From positions 1,240,001 through 1,304,000 of the forward strand of contig NZ_JAGSYE010000001.1 of the NCBI RefSeq assembly GCF_025685565.1: a stretch of 64,000 nucleotides of DNA. The letters are read 5' to 3'. This document shows, one piece after another, positions 44,620 through 52,416 of this stretch; the stretch's first letter is position 1; each line of letters starts with the position of its first letter. The DNA comes from Granulicella aggregans (GTDB lineage Bacteria; Acidobacteriota; Terriglobia; Terriglobales; Acidobacteriaceae). The translations under genes and the position numbers were made by a program. The notes beneath the pieces are model-generated. The model was not told the DNA's origin, did not search any database, and saw only the letters and a program-made list of their open reading frames with translations.

Positions 44620-44973
44620 GTGAGCAAACTCTCCACTTTGATCCTGCTGGGCGCTGCGGCCATCGCGACCACCGGCTGCAAGACTCTGCCTCCGCCCATG
44701 CCGCTTTCGCAGCTGAATCCGCAGCAGGCACACGGTCACGATCTTTTTCAGGCCCGCTGTGCCGCCTGCCACTATGACCGCAAGGACGACTCTCTGCACG
44801 GCCCATCCATGCTCGGTGTCTTCAAAAAGCCGTCCCTGCCTAGCGGTGCCGCTGCGACCGACGAGCGCGTAACAGCGACCATCCTGCACGGCCGCGGCCT
44901 GATGCCGGCTCTCGGTAACACGCTCGACCCCCAGGACACCGACGATATCCTCGCCTACCTGCACACCTTGTAA
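44620..44973 (+). CDS. Cytochrome c family lipoprotein
   Basis: A 117-residue secreted protein. The leader ends in a lipobox (ATTGC, Cys20), so it is likely a lipoprotein. A CAACH heme-binding motif follows (Cys47, Cys50, His51), and GLMPALG near the C-terminus contains the probable axial Met. It is a class I cytochrome c, a one-electron carrier in the periplasm. GTG 44620 is the start; the R3-A repeat ends shortly before. It is followed by two small genes and may form a short operon with them. Confidence 0.85.
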   Translation: MSKLSTLILLGAAAIATTGCKTLPPPMPLSQLNPQQAHGHDLFQARCAACHYDRKDDSLHGPSMLGVFKKPSLPSGAAATDERVTATILHGRGLMPALGNTLDPQDTDDILAYLHTL

Positions 44974-44991
44974 CTGGAAAGACTCGAGATC

Positions 44992-45375
44992 ATGGCAGAC
45001 GCAACGAAGACCGCTTCCACCAAAGGCCAGAATCCTAAGGGCCAGATGCTCCCCGGCCTCGCTGGCATCTGCATGTTCCTCATCTTCCTCACGATGGTCA
45101 ACGTCTACGCCGGGTTACAAGGCTTTTACGGCGGCGGCCCCACCCGCTACGCGATCCTCACGCTTTGCACGATTCTTGCCGCAGGAATCTTCGGCCTGCT
45201 GCGGCTCAGAAAATGGGGCTGGGCCATCGTCTGCGCCGGCTGCCTGCTGCTTAGCGCAGGCGACTTCTTCCTCTTCACGAAGTTCCACCAGACGTTCTTC
45301 CTGGTCCGCGGCATCTTCGTCCTCGTCTTCTTTCTCTACCTGGTCCGGCCGGAGACCCGCGAGCGCCTGCTATGA
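44992..45375 (+). CDS. Small membrane protein with three to four helices
   Basis: A 127-residue protein with hydrophobic segments near residues 22-42, 54-70, 75-90 and 102-117. No family recognised. It follows the cytochrome c gene by 18 bp, and its stop overlaps the start of the DUF4442 gene (ATGA at 45372), so the three are probably translated as one unit. A role in anchoring an electron-transfer partner is possible but not shown. Confidence 0.75.
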   Translation: MADATKTASTKGQNPKGQMLPGLAGICMFLIFLTMVNVYAGLQGFYGGGPTRYAILTLCTILAAGIFGLLRLRKWGWAIVCAGCLLLSAGDFFLFTKFHQTFFLVRGIFVLVFFLYLVRPETRERLL

Positions 45376-45872
45376 GCATCGCGACGCCGGGCAGCGGAGC
45401 AATCTGGCGTCTGCGCGTCCTGCGCCGCCTGCACTGGTGGCCGCCCTTGCTCGGCGCGGGTATCAAGGTCACGCGCATGGACGAAGACTTCCGCGCCATC
45501 GACGTAGAGATGCGCCTGACATGGCGAAATCGCAATGTGATGGGAGCCCACTTTGGCGGCTCGCTCTACGCCATGACCGACCCCTTCTACATGCTCATGT
45601 TGATGGAGAATCTTGGGCCCGAGTACATCGTCTGGGACAAGGCCGCCGCCATTCGGTACAAGCGTCCTGGCAGGGGCACCGTCCGTGCCGAGTTCCGCCT
45701 GAGCGAAGTCCAGATCGCTGAAGTCCGCAATGCGCTTGAGACATCCGACCGCTACGAGCCCGTCTACCTCATCGAAGTGAAGGACGAGTCCAGCAAAGTC
45801 GTCTCCGAGGTGGACAAGACTATTTACATCGCCAAGCGCTTCGTCCACGAGGCCAGAATGGCAAGCCGCTAA
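45372..45872 (+). CDS. DUF4442 hotdog-fold protein (thioesterase-like)
   Basis: A 166-residue protein matching DUF4442, a hotdog-fold family related to acyl-CoA thioesterases: VTRMDEDFRAIDVEMRLTWRNRNVMGAHFGGSLYAMTD and AAAIRYKRPGRGTVRAEF. The usual thioesterase catalytic residues were not identified, so hydrolytic activity is unproven. It overlaps the preceding membrane gene by four bases. Confidence 0.85.
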   Translation: MSIATPGSGAIWRLRVLRRLHWWPPLLGAGIKVTRMDEDFRAIDVEMRLTWRNRNVMGAHFGGSLYAMTDPFYMLMLMENLGPEYIVWDKAAAIRYKRPGRGTVRAEFRLSEVQIAEVRNALETSDRYEPVYLIEVKDESSKVVSEVDKTIYIAKRFVHEARMASR

Positions 45873-45896
45873 TCAAGCCCTTTGAAAAATCTGTGA

Positions 45897-45933
45897 CCCA
45901 TTCATCGCGCTCTTGTCTTACGCGATGAGTGGG
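45897..45933 (+). repeat. R2 palindromic repeat, copy d
   Basis: CCCATTCATCGCG and CGCGATGAGTGGG form the stem with an 11-base loop. It is the most regular R2 copy, in the gap between the DUF4442 gene and lipA. Confidence 0.8.
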
Positions 45934-45979
45934 TTCCGCCACAACCCTCCACATTTCCGCAGGAATACAATAGAACCCG

Positions 45980-46915
45980 ATGGCTACCTCGCCCGCAGGA
46001 CTCAACTCAGACCTCATCCAGATCGAACTCGCCCCGCGCAAGCCCGCCCGCAAGCCTGAGTGGCTCAAGGCCAAGGCCCCTATGGGCGAGACCTTCCACA
46101 ATCTGAAGAAGATGGCGCGTGAGCTGAACCTTCACACCGTCTGCGAGAGCGCCCAGTGCCCCAACATCGGCGAGTGCTGGAACCAGAAGTCGGCCACCTT
46201 CATGATGCTCGGCAACCTCTGTACCCGGCGCTGCGGCTTCTGCGCTGTGCCCAAGGGCAAGCCCGAACCCATCGACTTCGATGAGCCGCGCCGCGTCGCC
46301 TATGCCGTCGCCCAGCTAGGCCTCGCCCACGCCGTCATCACCAGCGTCAATCGCGACGACGACAACCTTGGCGCAGCACGCGCCTTCGTCTCTGTGATCG
46401 AAGAGATCCGCGCCCAGGCCCCCGGCTGCCGCGTCGAAGTCCTCACCCCCGACTTCCAGGGCAACGATGAATCGCTTCGCTTGGTCGTCGCCGCGCACCC
46501 CGAGATCCTCAATCACAACATCGAGACCGTCCCGCGTCTCTACCGCGTCGCCAAATCGGGCGGCCGCTATCCGCGATCACTCGCCTTCCTGGCCAACGCG
46601 AAATCGATCGCCGCTGAGACCAACGAGAACATCGTCACCAAGACCGGCATCATCGTCGGCATGGGCGAAGAGATGCACGAGCTCCTCGCTGTCTTCCGCG
46701 ACCTCGCCGACCGCAAGGTGGACATCCTCACCATCGGCCAGTACCTCCGCCCCAGCCGCGATCATCTCCCGATGACCCGCTACTACACCCCCGACGAGTT
46801 CGCATTCCTCAAGCACGAAGCCCTCGCCATGGGCTTCAAACACGTGGAAAGCGGACCGTTGGTGCGGTCAAGCTACCACGCGCAGGAGCAGGCGGAATCA
46901 ACCGGGCTGGCGTAG
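45980..46915 (+). CDS. lipA: Lipoyl synthase
   Basis: A protein of 311 residues, standard length. The auxiliary cluster ligands are Cys55, Cys60 and Cys66 (CESAQCPNIGEC), and the radical-SAM cluster is Cys81, Cys85 and Cys88 (CTRRCGFC). The C-terminal RSSYHAQE block contains the conserved Ser ligand. It inserts two sulfur atoms into octanoyl groups of the lipoyl domains of 2-oxoacid dehydrogenases. No lipB is nearby in the window. Confidence 0.97.
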   Translation: MATSPAGLNSDLIQIELAPRKPARKPEWLKAKAPMGETFHNLKKMARELNLHTVCESAQCPNIGECWNQKSATFMMLGNLCTRRCGFCAVPKGKPEPIDFDEPRRVAYAVAQLGLAHAVITSVNRDDDNLGAARAFVSVIEEIRAQAPGCRVEVLTPDFQGNDESLRLVVAAHPEILNHNIETVPRLYRVAKSGGRYPRSLAFLANAKSIAAETNENIVTKTGIIVGMGEEMHELLAVFRDLADRKVDILTIGQYLRPSRDHLPMTRYYTPDEFAFLKHEALAMGFKHVESGPLVRSSYHAQEQAESTGLA

Positions 46916-46923
46916 AGAGAACG

Positions 46924-47226
46924 ATGCAGCCGCGCGACCCTATTATGCGGAAAGAGCGCTCCCGCGAGATTCGTGCGGATATCCGGCGCGTCCTTCTCGA
47001 TACATGGGATCCGATCGGGATCGCTAATGAACCCAATGCTCAGGATGAATACAAATCCTATCTTGGCGGCGTCTACGCGATACTGTCTCGCGGCGGCTCG
47101 GTGGACGAACTTCAGGATCACCTTCTTGCCATCGTCAGAGATTGCATGGGCATGAGCCCTCCTGTCACGCGCGAACACATGCGATCAACGGCAGAGGCGC
47201 TCAAACAGATATCCATCCTCCTCTAA
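46924..47226 (+). CDS. Hypothetical protein, DUF1871-like
   Basis: A 100-residue protein eight bases after lipA. The segment IRRVLLDTWDPIGIANEPNAQDEYKSYLGG resembles the 'W(D)P(I/L)G..........DEY' pattern of DUF1871-like proteins, which are often found in toxin-immunity or solitary settings. Function unknown. Its stop overlaps the stop of the convergent ParE-like gene by four bases. Confidence 0.7.
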   Translation: MQPRDPIMRKERSREIRADIRRVLLDTWDPIGIANEPNAQDEYKSYLGGVYAILSRGGSVDELQDHLLAIVRDCMGMSPPVTREHMRSTAEALKQISILL

Positions 47227-47501
47227 AGAGGATTGTCTTGCGCTCCATGTCGGATATAAAGCACCTCAATCGCCCCCTCATGCAGGCGATAGAAAATCAG
47301 GTAGGGCGATCGCGGTAGCTGCATCACCCGGACACCCGGCTCCGAAGTTGGCCGCCCGCGATAAGGAAACCTTCTGAGCCCTTGAACAGCCTCGTATATC
47401 GCTCGGATGGTTCTTGCCGCGTAATTGGGATGATTGCTGCTCAGATACTCGTGAATGCCCTCAAGGTCTTCGGCGGCCGAAGGTAGCCATCTGATTTGCA
47501 T
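47223..47501 (-). CDS. ParE/RelE-type toxin
   Basis: A 92-residue basic protein of the ParE/RelE superfamily: IRWLPSAAEDLEGIHEYLSSNHPNYAARTIRAIYEAVQGLRRFPYRGRP and LPRSPYLIFYRLHEGAIEVLYIRHGAQ. ParE proteins poison gyrase; related RelE proteins cut ribosome-bound mRNA, and the sequence does not decide which. Its ATG directly follows the antitoxin stop (TAGATG), so it is translationally coupled to it. The pair is complete and looks intact. Confidence 0.88.
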   Translation of the reverse strand: MQIRWLPSAAEDLEGIHEYLSSNHPNYAARTIRAIYEAVQGLRRFPYRGRPTSEPGVRVMQLPRSPYLIFYRLHEGAIEVLYIRHGAQDNPL

Positions 47502-47738
47502 CTATCGCTGCAGCATCCGCTGAACGCGAGCGTCCATCTCGTCTTCCCCGATGAAGACACCCGCATCTGCTTCAGCAACACGCTGACGAATGGTTTCGCG
47601 GAACCGCTCATCGTCATAGTCGGCAGCGTAGCTAATATCAAATAAGCTATTCGCTACGAACTCCGAAGGCGTCTTGCCTTCAATCGCGGCCATCTCGATT
47701 AGCCGTGCTTCCTGTTCGGGCGTGAGCGTGATCTCCAT
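47502..47738 (-). CDS. Antitoxin of ParE-type module
   Basis: A 78-residue protein in the position and size of a ParD/RHH antitoxin. The start MEITLTPEQEARLIEMAAIEGKTPSEFVANSLF fits a ribbon-helix-helix fold, and the acidic C-terminal part (VFIGEDEMDARV) would bind the toxin. It ends right where the toxin starts. ATG 47738 was chosen; a TTG two codons upstream is possible. Confidence 0.82.
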   Translation of the reverse strand: MEITLTPEQEARLIEMAAIEGKTPSEFVANSLFDISYAADYDDERFRETIRQRVAEADAGVFIGEDEMDARVQRMLQR

Positions 47739-47817
47739 AATCAAAGCCTAGACAGCGCCAAATGCACTGTCAATCCAAATTCCAGCGATCCGAAGCTACA
47801 GTAACGGTAGAGCCACC

Positions 47818-48078
47818 ATGCCCCCATTCTCCGAAGTCCGCCGCATCGAAGCCGCCATCAAGAACAAGAACGCCAAGGAGCTCGAGTGGTCGCTCTGGTA
47901 CTGCCGTATGCGCCAGACTGTTCCCTCCGCCCGCCCCGCCGATATCCGCTATTGGAGCGGCGTCGAAGAGCAGGTACAGGCCACCCTCACACCGCCCACG
48001 GAGACGAAGCAGTACCCTACACGCAAGAAAAAGTCCGACCGCGGCCTAGGCTCCAGCCTTATTCCCGATAAATCATGA
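47818..48078 (+). CDS. Small hypothetical protein
   Basis: An 86-residue protein with a helical, Lys/Glu-rich N-terminus (VRRIEAAIKNKNAKELEWSLWYCRMRQ) and a basic C-terminus (PTRKKKSDRGL). Codon choice resembles that of neighbours, but no family was recognised and no strong ribosome site is seen. It lies between the toxin-antitoxin pair and frr. Coding status moderately likely. Confidence 0.5.
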   Translation: MPPFSEVRRIEAAIKNKNAKELEWSLWYCRMRQTVPSARPADIRYWSGVEEQVQATLTPPTETKQYPTRKKKSDRGLGSSLIPDKS

Positions 48079-48181
48079 CCTTCCCGACTAGCCATTGCCG
48101 CTCCCAAACGTCGTAAACTGATATTCGGTAGAAACACACGACTGGCACGCTTTACGCGTCCGGCGAAGGGATCGAAAGACT

Positions 48182-48766
48182 ATGGCATCGGCAATGGCAG
48201 GGATTGACGCCCTCAAGGGAACGCATCAGGAACTCAAGTCAAGGATGGAGAAGTCCGTCGAGGACTTCCGCGCGCATCTTCTCGCCGCGCGCACCGGGCG
48301 GGCGAACGTCCACATGCTCGACCAAATCAAGGTCGACTACTACGGCACCGACACGCCGATCGCGCAGATGGGGCAGATCAGCACCCCTGAGCCGACGCTC
48401 ATTAAAGTAGAGCCCTACGACATGGGTATGGTCTCGGCCATCGAGAAGGCCATCCGCACCTCCAGCGTCGGCCTCAACCCCATGACCGACGGCAAGGTAA
48501 TCCGTGTCCCCGTTCCTCCGATGACGGAAGAACGCCGCAAGGACGTCGTCAAGCAGCTTCAGAAGACGCTCGAAGACCACAAGACCGCTATCCGTAACAT
48601 CCGCCGCGACGGCAACGAGCAGATCAAGAAGGCAGCCAAAGACAAGCTCATCTCCGCCGACGACGAGAAGCGCGCCAATGATGAAGTTCAGCAGCTCACC
48701 GACCAGGAGATCCGGCGCATCGAAGATCTCTGTAAGGCCAAAGAAAAAGAGATCATGACCGTCTGA
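48182..48766 (+). CDS. frr: Ribosome recycling factor
   Basis: A protein of 194 residues. Motifs MEKSVEDFRAHLLAARTGRANVHMLDQIKVDYYG, TPIAQMGQISTPEPTLIKVEPYD, and VKQLQKTLEDHKTAIRNIRRDGNEQIKKAAKDK are diagnostic. It splits post-termination ribosomes with EF-G. A short N-terminal extension (MASAMAGID) precedes the usual start. It has its own strong terminator downstream. Confidence 0.97.
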   Translation: MASAMAGIDALKGTHQELKSRMEKSVEDFRAHLLAARTGRANVHMLDQIKVDYYGTDTPIAQMGQISTPEPTLIKVEPYDMGMVSAIEKAIRTSSVGLNPMTDGKVIRVPVPPMTEERRKDVVKQLQKTLEDHKTAIRNIRRDGNEQIKKAAKDKLISADDEKRANDEVQQLTDQEIRRIEDLCKAKEKEIMTV

Positions 48767-48783
48767 TCACGCTCTACATCGAT

Positions 48784-48827
48784 AACGCAAACGAGCGGGC
48801 CATGAAACTGGCCCGCTCGTTTGCGTT
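48784..48827 (+). terminator. Perfect 18-bp hairpin after frr
   Basis: AACGCAAACGAGCGGGCC (48784-48801) and its exact complement (48810-48827) flank an 8-base loop, 18 bp after the frr stop. There is no T-run, but stability makes a strong transcript end likely. It is not one of the R families. Confidence 0.75.
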
Positions 48828-48840
48828 GTATAGAAGCTGT

Positions 48841-49021
48841 TGTCCTGCCGGACGGTCGCCCTGCGCGGGCGGCGGTCACTTCGTGACGCGTGACTGCTTC
48901 GCTCGGGACTCCCGTTGGTCGTCATAAAGATTTTATTCCCGACCAACGGAAGGGCCGCGCAAAGCCCAATACCTATCACGAAGTGACCGCTCCGCGCGCA
49001 GCGGGACCGTCCGGTAGGACA
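48841..49021 (+). repeat. R3 long palindromic element, copy B
   Basis: The outer ends TGTCCTGCCGGACGGTC (48841-48857) and GACCGTCCGGTAGGACA (49005-49021) pair with one G-U; inside, CGGTCACTTCGTGA pairs with TCACGAAGTGACCG, and CCGTTGGTCG pairs with CGACCAACGG. It is the most complete copy, with the whole element one long interrupted palindrome. It sits between frr and the DUF4440-like gene. Confidence 0.88.
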
Positions 49022-49030
49022 GCCCTTGGC

Positions 49031-49504
49031 CTACGTCGCATGCGCCACCACGATCTTCCATCCCGCATCGGTCTTCTCAAAAACCATCGAAAAGATGCTC
49101 TCCGCATTCCCGCCATTCTTCTTCGACCGCTCAATCTTGTACTTCCCGACACACACCGCCACTTTGTCGTCGATCGGATGCACCTCAAGCTCCGAAAACG
49201 TAAGCTGTCCCATCGTCTCCTTGTTCGGATAGTTGTGGTGATAGTCCGCCTTCATCCCCGCAAACCCGCGCTGGATCAGGTTGTTAATGAACAGCGTGTC
49301 GGGCGAGTCTTTGTAGCCCTCCAAAAAGCCGTCGATATCTCCCCGGTCCCATGCCGCCTCCTGCTTCAGCAGCACCTTGATCACGTCCAGCTCTTGCTGA
49401 CTTGCGGTCTTCAACTGATTCTGCGAGACCGCCAGCGAAGGCGATGCCACGGTAAGGACGAGAAGGGAAGCGAGAGCGAACTTACGAAGATAGCAATACA
49501 GCAT
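49031..49504 (-). CDS. Exported NTF2-like protein (DUF4440/SnoaL-like)
   Basis: A 157-residue protein with a signal peptide (LASLLVLTVASPSLAVSQ). The mature part begins with IKVLLKQEAAWDRGDIDGFLEGYKDSPDTLFINN, then the SnoaL-like beta-rich tail ending DAGWKIVVAHAT. Such cone-fold proteins bind small hydrophobic molecules or have unknown roles. Function here unknown. It lies 17 bp downstream of the TMEM175-like gene on the same strand, and the two are likely co-transcribed. Confidence 0.85.
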   Translation of the reverse strand: MLYCYLRKFALASLLVLTVASPSLAVSQNQLKTASQQELDVIKVLLKQEAAWDRGDIDGFLEGYKDSPDTLFINNLIQRGFAGMKADYHHNYPNKETMGQLTFSELEVHPIDDKVAVCVGKYKIERSKKNGGNAESIFSMVFEKTDAGWKIVVAHAT

Positions 49505-49521
49505 CGCGGGACCTCAAGGTT

Positions 49522-50148
49522 TTATGTCTGTTGTTGCTTCTCGTTATGTACATCGACACAGTGTTCAATCGCATCGATCTTCGCAGTGGGTAGAACCCAT
49601 ACGACCATCACCAGGGCGACGATACCCAGGGCGATGCGGGGGTAGGGAAAGCTGCAAAGCACCGCTACCACGTAAAGTCCCAGCGAGATCCAATGTTTCC
49701 GTTCTGCCGCAGCGTCTTCCTGCTCCAGCCTGCCCGTCTCCCGAAGATACCTCCCGATCGTGAGCCGCAACACCAGAAAGCTCGCTCCCGTCATGATCAT
49801 CAGCAACACGTAGAGCAGCACGGAAAACGAACTCATCTTCATGTCCAGCAGGTAGCCGGTGAAGAAGGGCAGCAGCGACAGCCAGAAGAGGAAGAATAGG
49901 TTCGCGTACAGCGTTCGCTCATCTGCCTGGTCCGTCCGGTGAACAAGATGGTGGTGGTTGATCCAGTACACGCCCGTGAACGTGAAGGAGAGCGCATACA
50001 CCGCCAGCGTCGGCAGAATCGAAGTGAGTCCAGCGAGCCCATCGTGTACCGGCACCTTCAACTCCAACACCATGATGGTGATGATGACGGCAATCACTCC
50101 GTCGGAGAAGGCTTCGAGTCGGGCCGGGCTTACATGCTTTTTTGACAT
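49522..50148 (-). CDS. TMEM175-family potassium channel-like protein (DUF1211)
   Basis: A 208-residue protein with about six membrane helices. The first helix carries RLEAFSDGVIAVIITIMVLEL, with the conserved FSDG motif of the TMEM175/DUF1211 family, which includes bacterial potassium channels. WINHHHLVHRTD follows helix 3. It probably conducts K+ across the inner membrane. ATG 50148 was chosen by the family N-terminus. The frame stays open far upstream (to 51162), but that part is antisense to the molybdopterin enzyme. Confidence 0.9.
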   Translation of the reverse strand: MSKKHVSPARLEAFSDGVIAVIITIMVLELKVPVHDGLAGLTSILPTLAVYALSFTFTGVYWINHHHLVHRTDQADERTLYANLFFLFWLSLLPFFTGYLLDMKMSSFSVLLYVLLMIMTGASFLVLRLTIGRYLRETGRLEQEDAAAERKHWISLGLYVVAVLCSFPYPRIALGIVALVMVVWVLPTAKIDAIEHCVDVHNEKQQQT

Positions 50149-50229
50149 GGTGTCTTCGTGGAGAGCTTGGCAGGTAGCATACATCGGCTTTCCCCGCGAT
50201 GATAGGACGGTGGCGGTAGAATTTATCGC

Positions 50230-52416
50230 ATGGAGAAAATCGCTGCAGAACAGGCAAATGACGCAAGCCGCGTCGTCCACGCGGTCTGCTCGCATGACTG
50301 CCCCGACTCCTGCGGCGTGCTCATCACGGTCGACCAGCTCACCGGCAAGGCCACCAAGATCCAGGGCGACCCCGCCCATCCCGTCACCCGCGGCTTCCTC
50401 TGCGGCAAGGTCGCGAAGTATCTCGACCGCGTCTACTCGCCGGACCGTCTCCTCTACCCCATGCGTCGCAAAGCCGGCATCGCGAAGGGGCCGCTCGCAC
50501 AGGGTAGGGAACTCGAGGCTTTCGAGCGCATCTCCTGGGACGAAGCCCTCGACACCATTGCCGTGCGCCTTCAATCCATCTCCGATGAGTTCGGCCCCGA
50601 GAGCATCCTTCCCTACAGCTACGCCGGAACCATCGGCCAGCTCGGCTACGGTTCGATGGACCGCCGCTTCTTCCATCGCCTCGGGGCTTCGCAGCTTGAC
50701 CGCACCATCTGTGCTTCTGCGGGCGGAGCCGCACTGCTCAGCGTGTATGGCGTCAAGCTCGCACCGCCCCCGCAGGACTTCGCCCGCGCAGGTCTCATCA
50801 TCGCCTGGGGCGCGAACATCCACGGCAACAACATCCACCTCTGGCCGTTCATTGAAGAGGCCCGTCGCGATGGAGCAAAGCTCGTCGTCATCGACCCCTA
50901 CCGCACACGGACCGCCGCGCTCGCCGACCAGCACCTCGCCATCAACCCCGGCACCGACGCTCTTCTCGCGCTCTCGCTGATGCACGTCATCCTGCGCGAT
51001 GGCCTTGAAGACTCGTCCTACATCGCCGCCAACACCCACGGATTCACCGAGCTTCGCGCCCACGCCCTCAAGCCCGAGCACGCACCCGAAGCTGCCGCAC
51101 GCATCACCGGTATCGACGCCGAGACGATCACCGCCCTCGCCCGCGCCTACGCCACGACGCAAAGACGCACAGGCAAGCCCGCCGTCATCCGTCTTAACTA
51201 CGGCATCCAGCGCAGCCAGAACGGTGGCACCGCCGCCCGCGCCGTCGCCATGCTTCCTCTACTCGTGGGAGCGTGGAAATATCGTGGCGGAGGCGTCCAG
51301 CTCTCCACCTCCGGTTCCTTCCCCTTCAATAACGACGACCTCCAGCGCCTCGACCTCATGCTCGCCAGTCCTCTTGGCCGTCCCGCGCGCGTCGTCAATA
51401 TGTCGGAACTCGGCCACGCCCTCACCACGCTTGGAGAGCACAAAGAAGACGGCCCTCCAGTAAAAGCGCTCTTCGTCTATAACTCTAATGCCGCTGCCGT
51501 CGCTCCCAATCAGAACGCCGTCCTGCGCGGTCTCAAACGGGAAGACTTGTTCGTCGTGGTTCACGACCAGTTCTTCACCGACACCGCCGACTACGCGGAC
51601 ATTCTCCTTCCCGCACCCACGTTCTTCGAGACCAAAGACGTGCAGGGAGCCTACGGCCATCTCTTCGTTCAAATATCCGACCAGGCCATCGCCCCGCTCG
51701 GCGAGGTCCGCAACAACGTCGCCGTCTTCAGCGAACTCGCCCGCCGCATGGGCTTCACCGAAGCCTGCTTCTCAGACACCGTCGACGATCTCATCGACCA
51801 GACGCTCGCACCCCCTTCGCACGATCACCGCGCTGCGTGGTTCGCCGGTATCGACCGCGCCCGCCTGGAACGCGAAGGCCACGTCCCTCTGCAATTTCCC
51901 ATCGATGCCAACGGCGACACACTTCCTTTCAGCGATGCGAGTTGGTTCCGAACCCCCAGCGGTAAGGGAGAACTTATCCCCGTCCCCGTCTTCCGCGCAC
52001 CGCAGGAGTCCCGCGCCAACGCCGCGGACTATCCGCTCGAATTCCTGCCGCGCAAGGCCGACAACTTTATGAACTCCACCTTCGCCAACCATCCCACTCA
52101 TCAGCGCATGGAGTCTCGCACCGCTGGCCTGCTTGAGATGCATGCGGATGACGCAGCCCCTCGCGGCGTGGTCAACGGCGATGAGGTCGAGATCTTCAAC
52201 GGCCGCGGGCGCATCCGTCTCCGCGCCCACATCGGCGACAAGGTGGGCTCAGGCGTCGTCGCTGCCCGCCTCGACTGGGCCAAGCTGGGCAGCGACCTCT
52301 CCGGTGCCGGCGCAAACGTCAACGCCCTTACCTCGGAGACCCTCACCGACATCGGCGGCGGCGCCACCTTCTACTCCACTCTGGTTGAAGTAAGAAAGGC
52401 ACCACTTCATGCTTGA
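50230..52416 (+). CDS. Molybdopterin-dependent oxidoreductase, catalytic subunit
   Basis: A protein of 728 residues of the DMSO reductase superfamily. The N-terminal cluster ligands are Cys20, Cys24, Cys28 (CSHDCPDSC) and Cys58, for a [4Fe-4S] centre. Molybdopterin-binding blocks follow: GYGSMDRRFFHRLGASQ, IIAWGANIHGNN, KLVVIDPYRTRTA, and the C-terminal RLDWAKLGSDL. It lacks a twin-arginine signal, so it is probably cytoplasmic, like many formate-dehydrogenase-like or assimilatory enzymes. The substrate is not evident. The next gene overlaps its stop by eight bases. Confidence 0.92.
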   Translation: MEKIAAEQANDASRVVHAVCSHDCPDSCGVLITVDQLTGKATKIQGDPAHPVTRGFLCGKVAKYLDRVYSPDRLLYPMRRKAGIAKGPLAQGRELEAFERISWDEALDTIAVRLQSISDEFGPESILPYSYAGTIGQLGYGSMDRRFFHRLGASQLDRTICASAGGAALLSVYGVKLAPPPQDFARAGLIIAWGANIHGNNIHLWPFIEEARRDGAKLVVIDPYRTRTAALADQHLAINPGTDALLALSLMHVILRDGLEDSSYIAANTHGFTELRAHALKPEHAPEAAARITGIDAETITALARAYATTQRRTGKPAVIRLNYGIQRSQNGGTAARAVAMLPLLVGAWKYRGGGVQLSTSGSFPFNNDDLQRLDLMLASPLGRPARVVNMSELGHALTTLGEHKEDGPPVKALFVYNSNAAAVAPNQNAVLRGLKREDLFVVVHDQFFTDTADYADILLPAPTFFETKDVQGAYGHLFVQISDQAIAPLGEVRNNVAVFSELARRMGFTEACFSDTVDDLIDQTLAPPSHDHRAAWFAGIDRARLEREGHVPLQFPIDANGDTLPFSDASWFRTPSGKGELIPVPVFRAPQESRANAADYPLEFLPRKADNFMNSTFANHPTHQRMESRTAGLLEMHADDAAPRGVVNGDEVEIFNGRGRIRLRAHIGDKVGSGVVAARLDWAKLGSDLSGAGANVNALTSETLTDIGGGATFYSTLVEVRKAPLHA

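Noticed and set aside
48890..49645. Open frames crossing R3 copies that share the peptide HEVTAPRAAG.
   Set aside because: The shared peptide arises from translating the repeat DNA, not from homologous proteins.
49522..51162. A 546-codon open frame on the minus strand.
   Set aside because: Only the part from 49522 to 50148 is real (TMEM175-like). The rest is antisense to the molybdopterin enzyme and has no protein-like pattern.
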